Source of the DNA: CAVORB01 sp963736235
Lineage (GTDB): Bacteria; Pseudomonadota; Gammaproteobacteria; Chromatiales; Chromatiaceae
DNA: 64,000 nucleotides
Assembly: GCA_963736235.1 (NCBI GenBank)
Contig: CAVTOR010000018.1
Coordinates: forward strand, 62,001-126,000
Direction: 5' to 3'
Shown here: piece after piece, positions 8,490 through 16,661 of the stretch
How the letters are laid out: each line of letters begins with the position of its first letter
Position numbering within the stretch: the stretch's first letter is position 1
Program-made: the position numbers and the translations under genes
Notes under the pieces: generated by a model
Databases searched by the model: none
Told to the model about the DNA's origin: nothing
What the model saw: the letters and a program-made list of their open reading frames with translations, nothing else

Positions 8490-9698
8490 CTAATTGTTCG
8501 CGTGGGTCAGACAGCCCTGGAAGACGTCCTCGGACTCGCCGCTTGCGGCGGTATTGAGGAACTGGGGTGACGCCATCTCTTGGTTGTACGCTGATCTGCG
8601 ATGGCTGGTGACGCCGTTGAGGATCGGACCGTTCTGCGCCCCAAAGGGATCGGTCGTGGGATTGGCGTCGGTATCCGCGAACTCGGCGTTCGGGTGGCGC
8701 CAGCTCAGGAACCAGCCGCCGCCGCTCGAGCCTGGAGTAAGGTCGCTGCCGACGTATTTCGAGACTTGCCCGCCGGCGGTGGTGTCACGCTCGTACCACT
8801 CGGTGGTCGCGACCTGCTGGATGACGGCTCCGTTGAAGGGGGCGGCCGACGGGTAGCCGAATTGGATGGTGGGATAGACAGACGCGGCGTTGGCCGCCCG
8901 CCCTGCCGTTCCGGTGACGCTGCCGACCTTGGCGCTGCGGACCGTCCCGGTGAGGGCGGTGACGATGCAACCATAGTCGTAGTCGAAATCCCCACGGCTG
9001 AACCAGGCCCCTGAGGTCGTCGCCCCAACGCCCGACCAGCAGCCCACGGCGGGATTCACGCCGCTCTGGGTATAGGAGGGGCAAAAAAGAAAATTGCTCG
9101 ACCAGGTCGAGCCGTCCCCTGCCGCCACGCAGTGTCCTGCAGTGGCGATGGTGCTACCGCCGATGACGGTCCCGGAGCAAACGTAGTTGAGTCCGCCCTG
9201 GCTGAAGAACAGCTTGCCGTGGATCGACCTCGGCCACTGAGCGTATCTGCCCTGCATGCTCCAGCGCTGGAACGGGCCGTAGGGTCCGGCCGGACTCGTC
9301 GGCGCTGTACCATAGGTCAAGGGCTCGATGTCGAAGGCATCGTCCTGGAGGTTGAGCTGAATGCTCTCATCGGGCCCGGGCGGCGGCTCGCCGCTGTCGG
9401 GTGACCAGGCAGGAACAAAGGACGGCGGATCCGTGATAACCGACGACTCCTGCGCCTCGACGCCGGGTCCGCCTTGGGGCTCGGCGGGCGCCGGAAGCGG
9501 CATGGGCCGCGCGTTCTCCATGCGCTCCGGCGTCCAGTAGCCCTCGATGGCGCCGGCTTGTGCCTCCTCCGCGCTCGGCACGATGGCCACCGTGCCAGCG
9601 GCCTCGTCCACGATAATCTCCGCCGCTGCCGCCGTCGCACCCGATGCGATCGCCAGTGTCGCTGCTAAACCCAGTACACGCATTTTCATCTCGCTCAT
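8490..9698 (-). CDS. Secreted trypsin-like serine protease
   Basis: 402 residues from the ATG at 9698, chosen because GGAGG lies nine bases upstream and a typical signal peptide follows (VLGLAATLAIASGATAAAA). The frame stays open further upstream but without signal-peptide or domain content. A proline-rich linker of about 140 residues precedes an S1-type protease domain with the triad His in ATAGHC, Asp in the FDYDYG segment and Ser in TPGSSGGGW. Paired cysteines suggest a periplasmic or extracellular enzyme. Residue preference cannot be inferred. It follows the glycan cassette but has its own ribosome site. Confidence 0.85.
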   Translation of the reverse strand: MSEMKMRVLGLAATLAIASGATAAAAEIIVDEAAGTVAIVPSAEEAQAGAIEGYWTPERMENARPMPLPAPAEPQGGPGVEAQESSVITDPPSFVPAWSPDSGEPPPGPDESIQLNLQDDAFDIEPLTYGTAPTSPAGPYGPFQRWSMQGRYAQWPRSIHGKLFFSQGGLNYVCSGTVIGGSTIATAGHCVAAGDGSTWSSNFLFCPSYTQSGVNPAVGCWSGVGATTSGAWFSRGDFDYDYGCIVTALTGTVRSAKVGSVTGTAGRAANAASVYPTIQFGYPSAAPFNGAVIQQVATTEWYERDTTAGGQVSKYVGSDLTPGSSGGGWFLSWRHPNAEFADTDANPTTDPFGAQNGPILNGVTSHRRSAYNQEMASPQFLNTAASGESEDVFQGCLTHANN

Positions 9699-10205
9699 CC
9701 TAGTTGACCTCCGCCGCATGTCTCGTCTGTATGTGGTCCACAAACCCACGCAATTAAGAACGTCCGATCCGAGCCTAGCATAGGCACATGATGGGAGAAA
9801 GTTCGTAAAGAAACGGACCCCGGATGCAGTGTACTTCCACCAGGCCGCCGGCGATTTGGCAGCCTGAAACCCGAGGAAAATATCATTTATGGTCCTGTCC
9901 AACTTTCGGGATCCGTTTCTCCCGGAAGGCGATGCCCCGTTGTTTGGGCGTAGCAGTGGCAGCAACCGCCGCGAAACTCGAAGAGGGTTCCATTCTATCC
10001 GCCGGGGACGGGGCGCGGGGATTAGCGTTGCTTCGTTCGAGCCCTCTGCCCTCGTCGGCCGCAAACCTTTGTCCTGGCTCTTTCCCTGATTCACCCTAAT
10101 CGTGCTAGCATTTTTGGTCGGTTTCGTCCCAGGTCGCGACGTTACCGAAACCGACGAACAGCATTAACATAGTGTGTTGAATCCATCCTGGGTGTACGCG
10201 TCGCG
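9699..10205. other. Intergenic region between protease and dabB
   Basis: About 500 bases without a convincing gene; the frames open here lack ribosome sites and family signals. It must hold the divergent promoters of the protease and the DAB operon. The only clear structure is the inverted repeat at 10117-10155, listed separately. Confidence 0.6.
10117..10155. promoter_or_regulatory. Inverted repeat in the dabB leader, candidate operator
   Basis: GTCGGTTTCG (10117-10126) and its exact complement CGAAACCGAC (10146-10155) are separated by 19 bases, giving half-site centres 29 bp apart, close to three helical turns. It ends 50 bases before the dabB start. No T-run follows, so an operator is more likely than a terminator. 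The bound protein is unknown; the LysR encoded at 19011-20051 is one candidate. Confidence 0.4.
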
Positions 10206-11884
10206 ATGGTAGTTCTGACGTATTCGCTTCCGCTGCTCATGCTGGTAGCGGCCATGGGTGTCGGCGCCGCCTCCGCGCGTCTCGGGGAGGGCGTTGCCCG
10301 GATCAGCGTGGTATCGAGCGCGCTTACCCTGGTCCTCGCGCTCGTTCTGTTCCTGAATCAACTTTGGGCCGAGTCCGGGCAACTCGTTGGCTTCGGACTC
10401 AGCGTGTTCACCCTCTACATCGACTGGCTGAGCACGCTGATGGCGTTGTTGGTCAGTGCCATCGGCTTGGTCGTCAACGTTTACAGCGTCCGCTACATGC
10501 AGGACGATCCGGCGTATACGCGCTACTTCATGCTCCTCGACGGCATCATCGGAATCATCCTGTTGATGGTCCTGGCGGGAGACCTGCTGACGCTGCTCCT
10601 GGCCTGGCACCTGATCGGGGTGTTCCTCTACTTCCTCCTCAACCACGACACGCGGCGACCGGCGGCAAACCGCTACGCGTTCTGGACCCTGTTGACCCAT
10701 CGCATCGGTGACCTGCCACTGCTGGCGATCACCGCCCTCGCCTACCACACCTACGGCACTCTCTCCCTGCCGACGCTGTTCGAACGCGTGGCCGAGGCGC
10801 CGCACGCGGCGACCCTGCTCGACCTGCCCTTTGCCGAGACCGTCGGCATGCTGGTGCTGATCGCGGCCTTCGCAAAATCCGCCCAGTTCCCCCTCCATAC
10901 CTGGCTGCCGTACACGATGGACGGACCAACGCCTGTCTCGGCCCTGATGCACGCCGGGATCGTCAACGCCGGCGGTTTTCTGATTAATCGTTTTGCGCCG
11001 ATCTTCGTGCATACCGAGCACGTCCTGCTGGTGGCCTTCGCGATCGGCCTGATCACCACCATCATGGGCTCGCTCATGATGCTGATGCAGAGTGACATCA
11101 AAAAGGCGCTGGGCTACTCGACCATGGGTCAGATGGGCTACATGGTCATGGAATGCGGGCTCGGCGCCTTTCCCTGGCGATCTATCACCTCATCGCCCAT
11201 GGCGTGTTCAAGGCCACGCTCTTCCTAAGCTCCGGCTCCTTGATTTCCAAGGCGCGCAAAGATCCGAACATCCCCGAGGGCGAGGTATACAAGTTCATGG
11301 TCGAGCGCAAGGTGCCCCACCCTCCGCGCTCCTGGGTCGTGTTCGCCGCGATCACGGTGACCGTGCCGCTGGCGATCGTCTTCGGTGCACATCAAATCGT
11401 CACCGAGGGCTTCCTCGGTCATCAAGGTGCCATCATCCTGTTGCTGTTCGGTTGGATCACCGGCGCGCAGACTATCCTCTTCGTCTACAAGATCGGCGGA
11501 GAGCGGCCCTTCACGATCCTGTTCTACGTGTTGCTCACGTTCGGGCTGGTCATCCTTACCTACGTGGTCGTCGGTCATGCCTTCGACACCTTGCTCTATC
11601 CCGACCCGCAGTTCCGGGAGGCCTTGTACCAGGCGGCGTCGATCAATGTCGTCTGGTTCGCCGTGGTAGTGATTCTCCTCGTCGTCCTGATCGCGGCGGG
11701 CTGGATGCTTGTGTTTCGCTCGGCGGCGGCGCGTCAACCCCTGCAGCGTCGGTATCGCAACCTGTACATCAATCTCTATGCGCTGATGTCGCGTGAGTTT
11801 TACATTGCCGATCTCTACAGTCGCGTTGGCGAACGGCTCATCGCGCTATCCCGACGGTTGAACGCTTTTCTGCGCTGGGCCTGA
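10206..11884 (+). CDS. dabB: DabB-type membrane subunit of inorganic carbon pump (NuoL-like), frameshifted here
   Basis: A proton-antiporter-family (PF00361, NuoL/MrpA-like) membrane protein that pairs with DabA in energy-coupled bicarbonate accumulation (DAB). The first frame gives residues up to ECGLGAF at about 11168 and the second continues with SLAIYHLIAHGVFKATLFLSSGS from about 11172. Adding one T to the TTT run at 11169-11171 restores a continuous 559-residue protein across the most conserved part of the family. The lysines and histidines of the antiporter channel (HTWLP, HAGIVNAGGFL, SDIKKALGYSTMGQMGYM) are intact. A single-base sequencing deletion is the best explanation; a true frameshift would inactivate the pump. 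It starts a + strand operon with the NuoM-like gene and dabA. Confidence 0.88.
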
Positions 11885-11904
11885 CCGGTGAGGAGATACA
11901 CGCC

Positions 11905-12714
11905 ATGACGACCTTGCTCCTCCTCCTGGCCGGGCTCTTCCTCCCACTCTACCCGCTCAGCATCGGCGCCAATCTCTTGCTGCAATCCGGTGCTGGAACC
12001 GGGATCGAGCGCCCCGGCCCCTGGTCGCGCCCGCTCTTCAAGGCCGCCGTGATTCTGCTGATGCCGCTGATCGGCGTGTGGCTCCTGCGGCTCGGGCTGT
12101 CTAGGGTCGAAGGCGACGCCTCCGGCTTGATCACGGTGTTCGCGGTCTGGGGCGGGGCGACCTCGGTGCTCTACGCGTTTCGCTTACTCTCGACCCGCGA
12201 CGGGCAGATCTGGATCGGACAGCTCTACTCCTCCGCCCTGGCGTTGATCTGGGTGGGTGCCGCCCACGGCGTCGCCCCACTGCTGCCGGCACTGGGGCTA
12301 GCTGTCTCGCTGTTGCCGCTGCTGTTCTTGATGGGGAGTCTCACGCGCCGCTTCGGTATCGCGCGCGTCGGACTCTATCCAGGCCTCGGGGTGCGTATGC
12401 CGTTGTTCTCGGCGCTCTTTGTGGTGGCGGTCTTGGTAGCCGTTGCGGTGCCCTTTTCGCCAGGATTCTTCGCCGTCGCCGATCTCGCCTTCGGCGGGGT
12501 CGGCACCAACGAGCTCATGTCGCTCGCACCGCTCAGTGTTTCCTGGCTGCTGTGGACCTGGGCGGGTGTCAACCTTTTGACCGGCATCGTCTTTGGCCCC
12601 CCTCGAGATGACCTCGTCTATGACGATATCCGGATGCGAGACGTCCTGCTCCACGGAAGTGGCATGCTGGTCCTGGCGATCTTCGGCATCATTCTGGTCG
12701 AGAGAGTGCTCTGA
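11905..12714 (+). CDS. NuoM/NuoL-like integral membrane protein between dabB and dabA
   Basis: 269 residues, mostly hydrophobic helices (about eight by eye). Part of it resembles the C-terminal helices of complex I antiporter subunits: the GLYPGLGVRMPLFSALF stretch recalls the NuoM 'RMP.F..LF' region. It lacks the full antiporter core, so it is at best a reduced paralogue. It starts 20 bases after dabB behind GAGGAG and ends two bases before the dabA start, so the three genes are surely co-transcribed. The published DAB pump needs only DabA and DabB; a third subunit or assembly role here is inference from position. Confidence 0.7.
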   Translation: MTTLLLLLAGLFLPLYPLSIGANLLLQSGAGTGIERPGPWSRPLFKAAVILLMPLIGVWLLRLGLSRVEGDASGLITVFAVWGGATSVLYAFRLLSTRDGQIWIGQLYSSALALIWVGAAHGVAPLLPALGLAVSLLPLLFLMGSLTRRFGIARVGLYPGLGVRMPLFSALFVVAVLVAVAVPFSPGFFAVADLAFGGVGTNELMSLAPLSVSWLLWTWAGVNLLTGIVFGPPRDDLVYDDIRMRDVLLHGSGMLVLAIFGIILVERVL

Positions 12715-12716
12715 AT

Positions 12717-13232
12717 ATGTCCGAAACGAGACGCAATGCGCAAGTCGCCCACGGGCAAAGCGAGCGCGATACGAATGCCTCCTCAATGGCCTCGCGCCCC
12801 GAAGCACCCACCCTCGGTAAGCGGCTCAAGATCCGTTCCATGGTCGCCATGGCGGGCGAGGTGCTGCCGTTCTTCTGGCCGATGCGCGGTTTCATTCACC
12901 ACAATCCGTTGCACGGTCTCGAGGACCTCCCTTTTGAAGAAGCGGTCGCCCGGGCCTCCAAGCTCTTCCACGCCAGCGGCTACCTCAAGCGCGCCGAGTA
13001 CCAGCGGCTATTCGAACGCGGCAGCATCGATGGGGATGTCATCGAGTCCCTGGCGGCGGAGTTCATCTCCGGCTGGCTGGACGAGCAGGATCAGGCCGCA
13101 AACGAAAAACTGTTTGAGCTCATGCATCGATGTCTGGTGACCATGATGACCGAAGCAAGCCAGCCCGCGCTTGGCGTACAGGCTCCTGATGCAGAAGAAG
13201 TCTTGGCGGCGGTGAAACGCAGTGCCTCCTAG
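12717..13232 (+). CDS. dabA: DabA (DUF2309) N-terminal part
   Basis: 171 residues carrying the DabA N-terminus, including the family hallmark FIHHNPLHGLEDLPFEEAV. The frame stops at TAG 13230-13232, 11 bases after the start of the next frame, which continues the same protein. Full DabA proteins are roughly 800-1,050 residues; the two parts together give about 1,080, so this is one gene split in two frames. Either one base was inserted around 13150-13230 (error or mutation), or the protein is made as two coupled chains. The junction lies in a poorly conserved linker, so the two cannot be told apart by eye. Confidence 0.8.
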   Translation: MSETRRNAQVAHGQSERDTNASSMASRPEAPTLGKRLKIRSMVAMAGEVLPFFWPMRGFIHHNPLHGLEDLPFEEAVARASKLFHASGYLKRAEYQRLFERGSIDGDVIESLAAEFISGWLDEQDQAANEKLFELMHRCLVTMMTEASQPALGVQAPDAEEVLAAVKRSAS

Positions 13233-15954
13233 TTCCCACAACCAGGCTACCTTGGCGACAAAGCCCTTCGCAGAGCAATTGGCGACGGAGCTGACCCTGT
13301 GCCAGGCCGTTGATCAGCTATTCGGGACCCACCTCTCTGAGACCCTGAACGAGCTGCTCATCAAGGGGATGATGGACTTCTTCGACGAAGGCCAGTCGGT
13401 CTGGCCCCTCCCCGGTCGCCAGAAGGGCCTCTATCGCTGCTGGAGTCGTATCGCGCAACGCAATCGCCGGCTGCGTATGCGCGGCCTCGACGTGGGCGCC
13501 GTCCTGGCCGAAGCCGACGAGCCCGAGGCCTTGATCGATCATGTCATGACACACCTGGGTGTCCCCGAGCACCTGTGGATGGACTACTTCACCCTCGAGC
13601 TGGCACAGCTGCACGGTTGGGCGGGCTTCGTGCGCTGGCGTGCTCACGCAAAGCACTACTATTGGCAGCAACGCAACCCAGCCGATCTCGTGGAGTTTCT
13701 GGCCGTGCGCTTGGTGCTGACCCTGGCGCTATTGAGGGATGCGGCTCAGCGCTTAAAGCGCGAATTGACCTTCCCGGCCCTCAAAGACTTCGCCGAATCC
13801 CAACCCCAAGAGTGCGTCCTGCGTCGTGAGCTCAATGCCGGCACCGTATTGCCGGATTTCGCCCACCGGATAGAGGTCGCTTTGGACAACGGCGATCAGG
13901 GGCGTATCGGCGCCCTGTTCCGCCACTATGAACGGGAGAAGGTCACCCGGCAGGCCGATGCGCAGGCAAAGCGTCTGCTCGCCACGGTCGAGCAGGCCGG
14001 CTACGCCGGCGACGATCTGCTCCAGCGCCCCGATGACGAACTCCTGCGATTCATTGAGGGTGTCTACGCGTTCCAGGCACGCGAGGCCTTCATCTGGACA
14101 CGGGCACTGGAGCAGACCTACGCGCGCCGGCTGCTCAAGCAGATCGGGCAAGCAGTTGAGCCCGCCACGGCCGATTCCGCGCGCACCAGCGACGACCGCC
14201 GCTCCGACGAGTCGAGTTCTCCCGATCGTGTCCTCGCCTTGTTCTGCATCGACACCCGCTCGGAGCGATTCCGCCGTCACCTGGAGTCGGTCGGCGACTA
14301 CGAGACCTTTGGTATCGCCGGCTTCTTCGGCATTCCAGTCAGCTTCATCGAGCTCGGCAAGGGCCACGAAACCGCACTCTGCCCCGCCATCGTGACGCCC
14401 CGGAACGTGGTCCTCGAGATGCCTCACAAGCACGAGCAGCCGCGGCATACGCTCTATGAACTCGCCCATGAGGTCGTTCACGATCTCAAGAACACCGTGC
14501 TTGCGCCCTACGTGACGGTGGAGGCCGTGGGACTCCTGTTCGGATTCGACATGATCGGCAAGACCTTCGCCCCGAGCGCCTACAACCCGTGGCGCAAGCG
14601 CCTGGAGAGCGCCAAACCGCCGGCGCGACTGATGATCGACAAGATCACCCGCGACGAGGCCGAGGAGCTGGTGCGCAACCTCCAGGACGAAATGGTGGTC
14701 CGGGCCATCGCGCGGCACTTCGACATCAAGCGCGAGTCCGTCACCAGCCCCATGATCCGCGAGCTGCGCGACACTGCGCTAAAGAAGCGCCGTGGTCGAA
14801 CCGCGTTCGCGAACCGTTTCGACGTAGACGCCGCGGATGAGGCCATCTTCGTGCGTTCTCTGCAGGTGGAGTATCAGATCAACCCCGATCAGGCCCTGAT
14901 CCAGCTCGAACACCTGGCCAAGCTCGGCTTCCGGCTTTGGCGCCAGGCCGCGCTGGTCGGAACGGCGCTGCGCGGCATCGGGCTGAGCGAGGCGTTTCCA
15001 CGCACGGTGCTGGTGGTGGGCCACGGTAGCACGTCGGAGAACAATCCCTATGAGTCGGCCCTCGACTGCGGCGCCTGTGGCGGCGACCAAGGACTGGTCA
15101 ACGCCCGGATCTTCGCCGCCATGGCCAACCGCCGCGAAGTTCGCGAGCTCCTGGTCGAGCAGGGCATCAAGATACCGGCCGAGACCTGGTTCATTCCCGC
15201 CCTGCACGACACCACGACCGACGAGGTGCGACTCTTCGACCTCGATCAGCTTTCGCCGGGCGCGCTGACTCGCGTCACCCGCATCCAGGAGGACCTCACC
15301 GCGGCCGGACGCCTGTGCGCCCTGGAGCGCTGCGCGGAGCTTGGCGAGACCGACATCGATACCCCGGAAACCGCCGCTCGACGGGTCAAGCGCCGCTCCA
15401 TGGACTGGACCCAGGTGCGCCCCGAATGGGGGCTCTCGAAGAATGCATCCTTCATCATCGGTCGTCGGGCCCTGACGTGCCACGCCGACCTCGAGGGTCG
15501 CACCTTTCTGCACTCCTACGATCACCGTCTCGACCCAAAGGGGCGGCTCTTGGAAGGCATCCTCTCCGGGCCCTTGGTGGTGGCGCAGTGGATCAACATG
15601 GAGCATTACTTTTCCCTTGTTGACAACGAGGTCTTCGGCAGTGGCAGCAAGGTCTACCACAACATCGCCGGGCGCTTCGGCGTCATCAGCGGCAACATCA
15701 GCGACCTTCGAACTGGTCTCCCGGCGCAGACCATGCTCAAAGCGGGTGCGCCCTACCACGAGCCCATGCGCCTGTTGACCGTCATCGAGGCTCCGCTCAA
15801 ACTCGTCGAGGACCTCCTCGGCCGCCTATACAAACCCCGCGAGCTGGTGCGCAACGGTTGGGTGCTGCTGCTAGTGCTGGATGCCGAGGGAGGCACGGCC
15901 AACTTCTATACGAACGACGGCTGGCAGACACAACCGATCGCGCTACCGTCCTGA
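13222..15954 (+). CDS. dabA: DabA (DUF2309/UPF0753) main part, zinc-site carbonic-anhydrase-like subunit
   Basis: 910 residues. DabA has a beta-carbonic-anhydrase-like zinc site and, with DabB, converts CO2 to bicarbonate vectorially at the inner membrane. All expected ligand motifs are present: Cys and Asp in LALFCIDTRSER, His in VVGHGSTSENNP and Cys in SALDCGACGG. The GTG at 13222 overlaps the preceding frame by 11 bases and has only a weak ribosome site, favouring continuation from the upstream N-terminal fragment. The C-terminus (GWQTQPIALP) looks complete. A CPII-type gene follows 59 bases later. Confidence 0.92.
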   Translation: MPPSSHNQATLATKPFAEQLATELTLCQAVDQLFGTHLSETLNELLIKGMMDFFDEGQSVWPLPGRQKGLYRCWSRIAQRNRRLRMRGLDVGAVLAEADEPEALIDHVMTHLGVPEHLWMDYFTLELAQLHGWAGFVRWRAHAKHYYWQQRNPADLVEFLAVRLVLTLALLRDAAQRLKRELTFPALKDFAESQPQECVLRRELNAGTVLPDFAHRIEVALDNGDQGRIGALFRHYEREKVTRQADAQAKRLLATVEQAGYAGDDLLQRPDDELLRFIEGVYAFQAREAFIWTRALEQTYARRLLKQIGQAVEPATADSARTSDDRRSDESSSPDRVLALFCIDTRSERFRRHLESVGDYETFGIAGFFGIPVSFIELGKGHETALCPAIVTPRNVVLEMPHKHEQPRHTLYELAHEVVHDLKNTVLAPYVTVEAVGLLFGFDMIGKTFAPSAYNPWRKRLESAKPPARLMIDKITRDEAEELVRNLQDEMVVRAIARHFDIKRESVTSPMIRELRDTALKKRRGRTAFANRFDVDAADEAIFVRSLQVEYQINPDQALIQLEHLAKLGFRLWRQAALVGTALRGIGLSEAFPRTVLVVGHGSTSENNPYESALDCGACGGDQGLVNARIFAAMANRREVRELLVEQGIKIPAETWFIPALHDTTTDEVRLFDLDQLSPGALTRVTRIQEDLTAAGRLCALERCAELGETDIDTPETAARRVKRRSMDWTQVRPEWGLSKNASFIIGRRALTCHADLEGRTFLHSYDHRLDPKGRLLEGILSGPLVVAQWINMEHYFSLVDNEVFGSGSKVYHNIAGRFGVISGNISDLRTGLPAQTMLKAGAPYHEPMRLLTVIEAPLKLVEDLLGRLYKPRELVRNGWVLLLVLDAEGGTANFYTNDGWQTQPIALPS

Positions 15955-16013
15955 ACGGACGCTCAAGCACCGCCGCTCTCGCCACTCACTAAAGATTCAC
16001 GCGGATACAGGCA

Positions 16014-16358
16014 ATGCATGAACTGACCAACCAGCACATGAACAAGCTGGAAATCATCGTCCAGGGAGAACACCAGGATTTCGTCCTCGACCTACTCGAC
16101 CGCGCCGGCGTCAGTGGCTGGACCGTCATCCACAACCTATCGGGGAAGGGCACGCACGGAGCCCACGAAGGTCACCTGATGTTCAACGAGGAAGACGTCT
16201 TGATCATGGTCATCACCGTGGTCCCCGAAGAGTTGGCCGGCCACATACTCGAGGGCCTGACACCCTTCTTCAGCAAGCACATGGGTGTCGTCTTCACCAC
16301 GGAAATCAAGGTCTCGCGAATTGAAAAGTTCAAAAGGCCAGTGCCCGACGCGGATTGA
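16014..16358 (+). CDS. PII-like protein of the CPII (carboxysome-associated PII) type
   Basis: 114 residues with a PII ferredoxin-like fold: KLEIIVQGEHQDFVLDLLDRAGVSGWTVI at the start, a T-loop region (NLSGKGTHGAHEGHLMF) and the C-terminal VFTTEIKVSRIEKF strand. CPII proteins, known from autotrophs with carboxysomes, bind adenine nucleotides and respond to bicarbonate. A signalling role here is supported by its place between dabA and the SulP transporter. The start is either ATG 16014 or ATG 16038, the latter giving MNKLEIIV, closer to typical PII starts. Its target is not evident. Confidence 0.75.
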   Translation: MHELTNQHMNKLEIIVQGEHQDFVLDLLDRAGVSGWTVIHNLSGKGTHGAHEGHLMFNEEDVLIMVITVVPEELAGHILEGLTPFFSKHMGVVFTTEIKVSRIEKFKRPVPDAD

Positions 16359-16460
16359 GCAAAGTCGGCGAGGCCGCTGGCCGGCTACGAACGCCGCTCG
16401 AATCGTCGTCGACCAGGTCGTTTGTTGGCCACCAGCGAATCAAGTAGGGCAACACGGATC

Positions 16461-16498
16461 AAATCCTGCCAATCAATGGGGTACGATTGGCAGGATTT
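16461..16498. terminator. Perfect 14-bp stem-loop between convergent genes
   Basis: AAATCCTGCCAATC (16461-16474) is followed after ten bases by its exact complement (16485-16498). It lies in the 303-base gap between the convergent PII-like gene and sulP. The position suggests a bidirectional terminator, though no long T-run follows on either strand. Confidence 0.5.
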
Positions 16499-16661
16499 CC
16501 GACAAGAAACCACCATCCCTTAACGGCCAAAGATCTTCACCCCTCTCGGTTGAACGATTCAGCCAAAGCCCAGGGCGGGAAAAGTCCGAGAAGGTTAGCG
16601 CTTCCTTGGGCCGCGTGATCGGGAAAACAGCTGCCACCCCCAGAGGGAGTGGCTGCCGATT

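Noticed and set aside
13753..15759. Two long minus-strand frames opposite dabA
   Set aside because: Codon-bias shadows of a GC-rich gene with conserved zinc motifs on the other strand.
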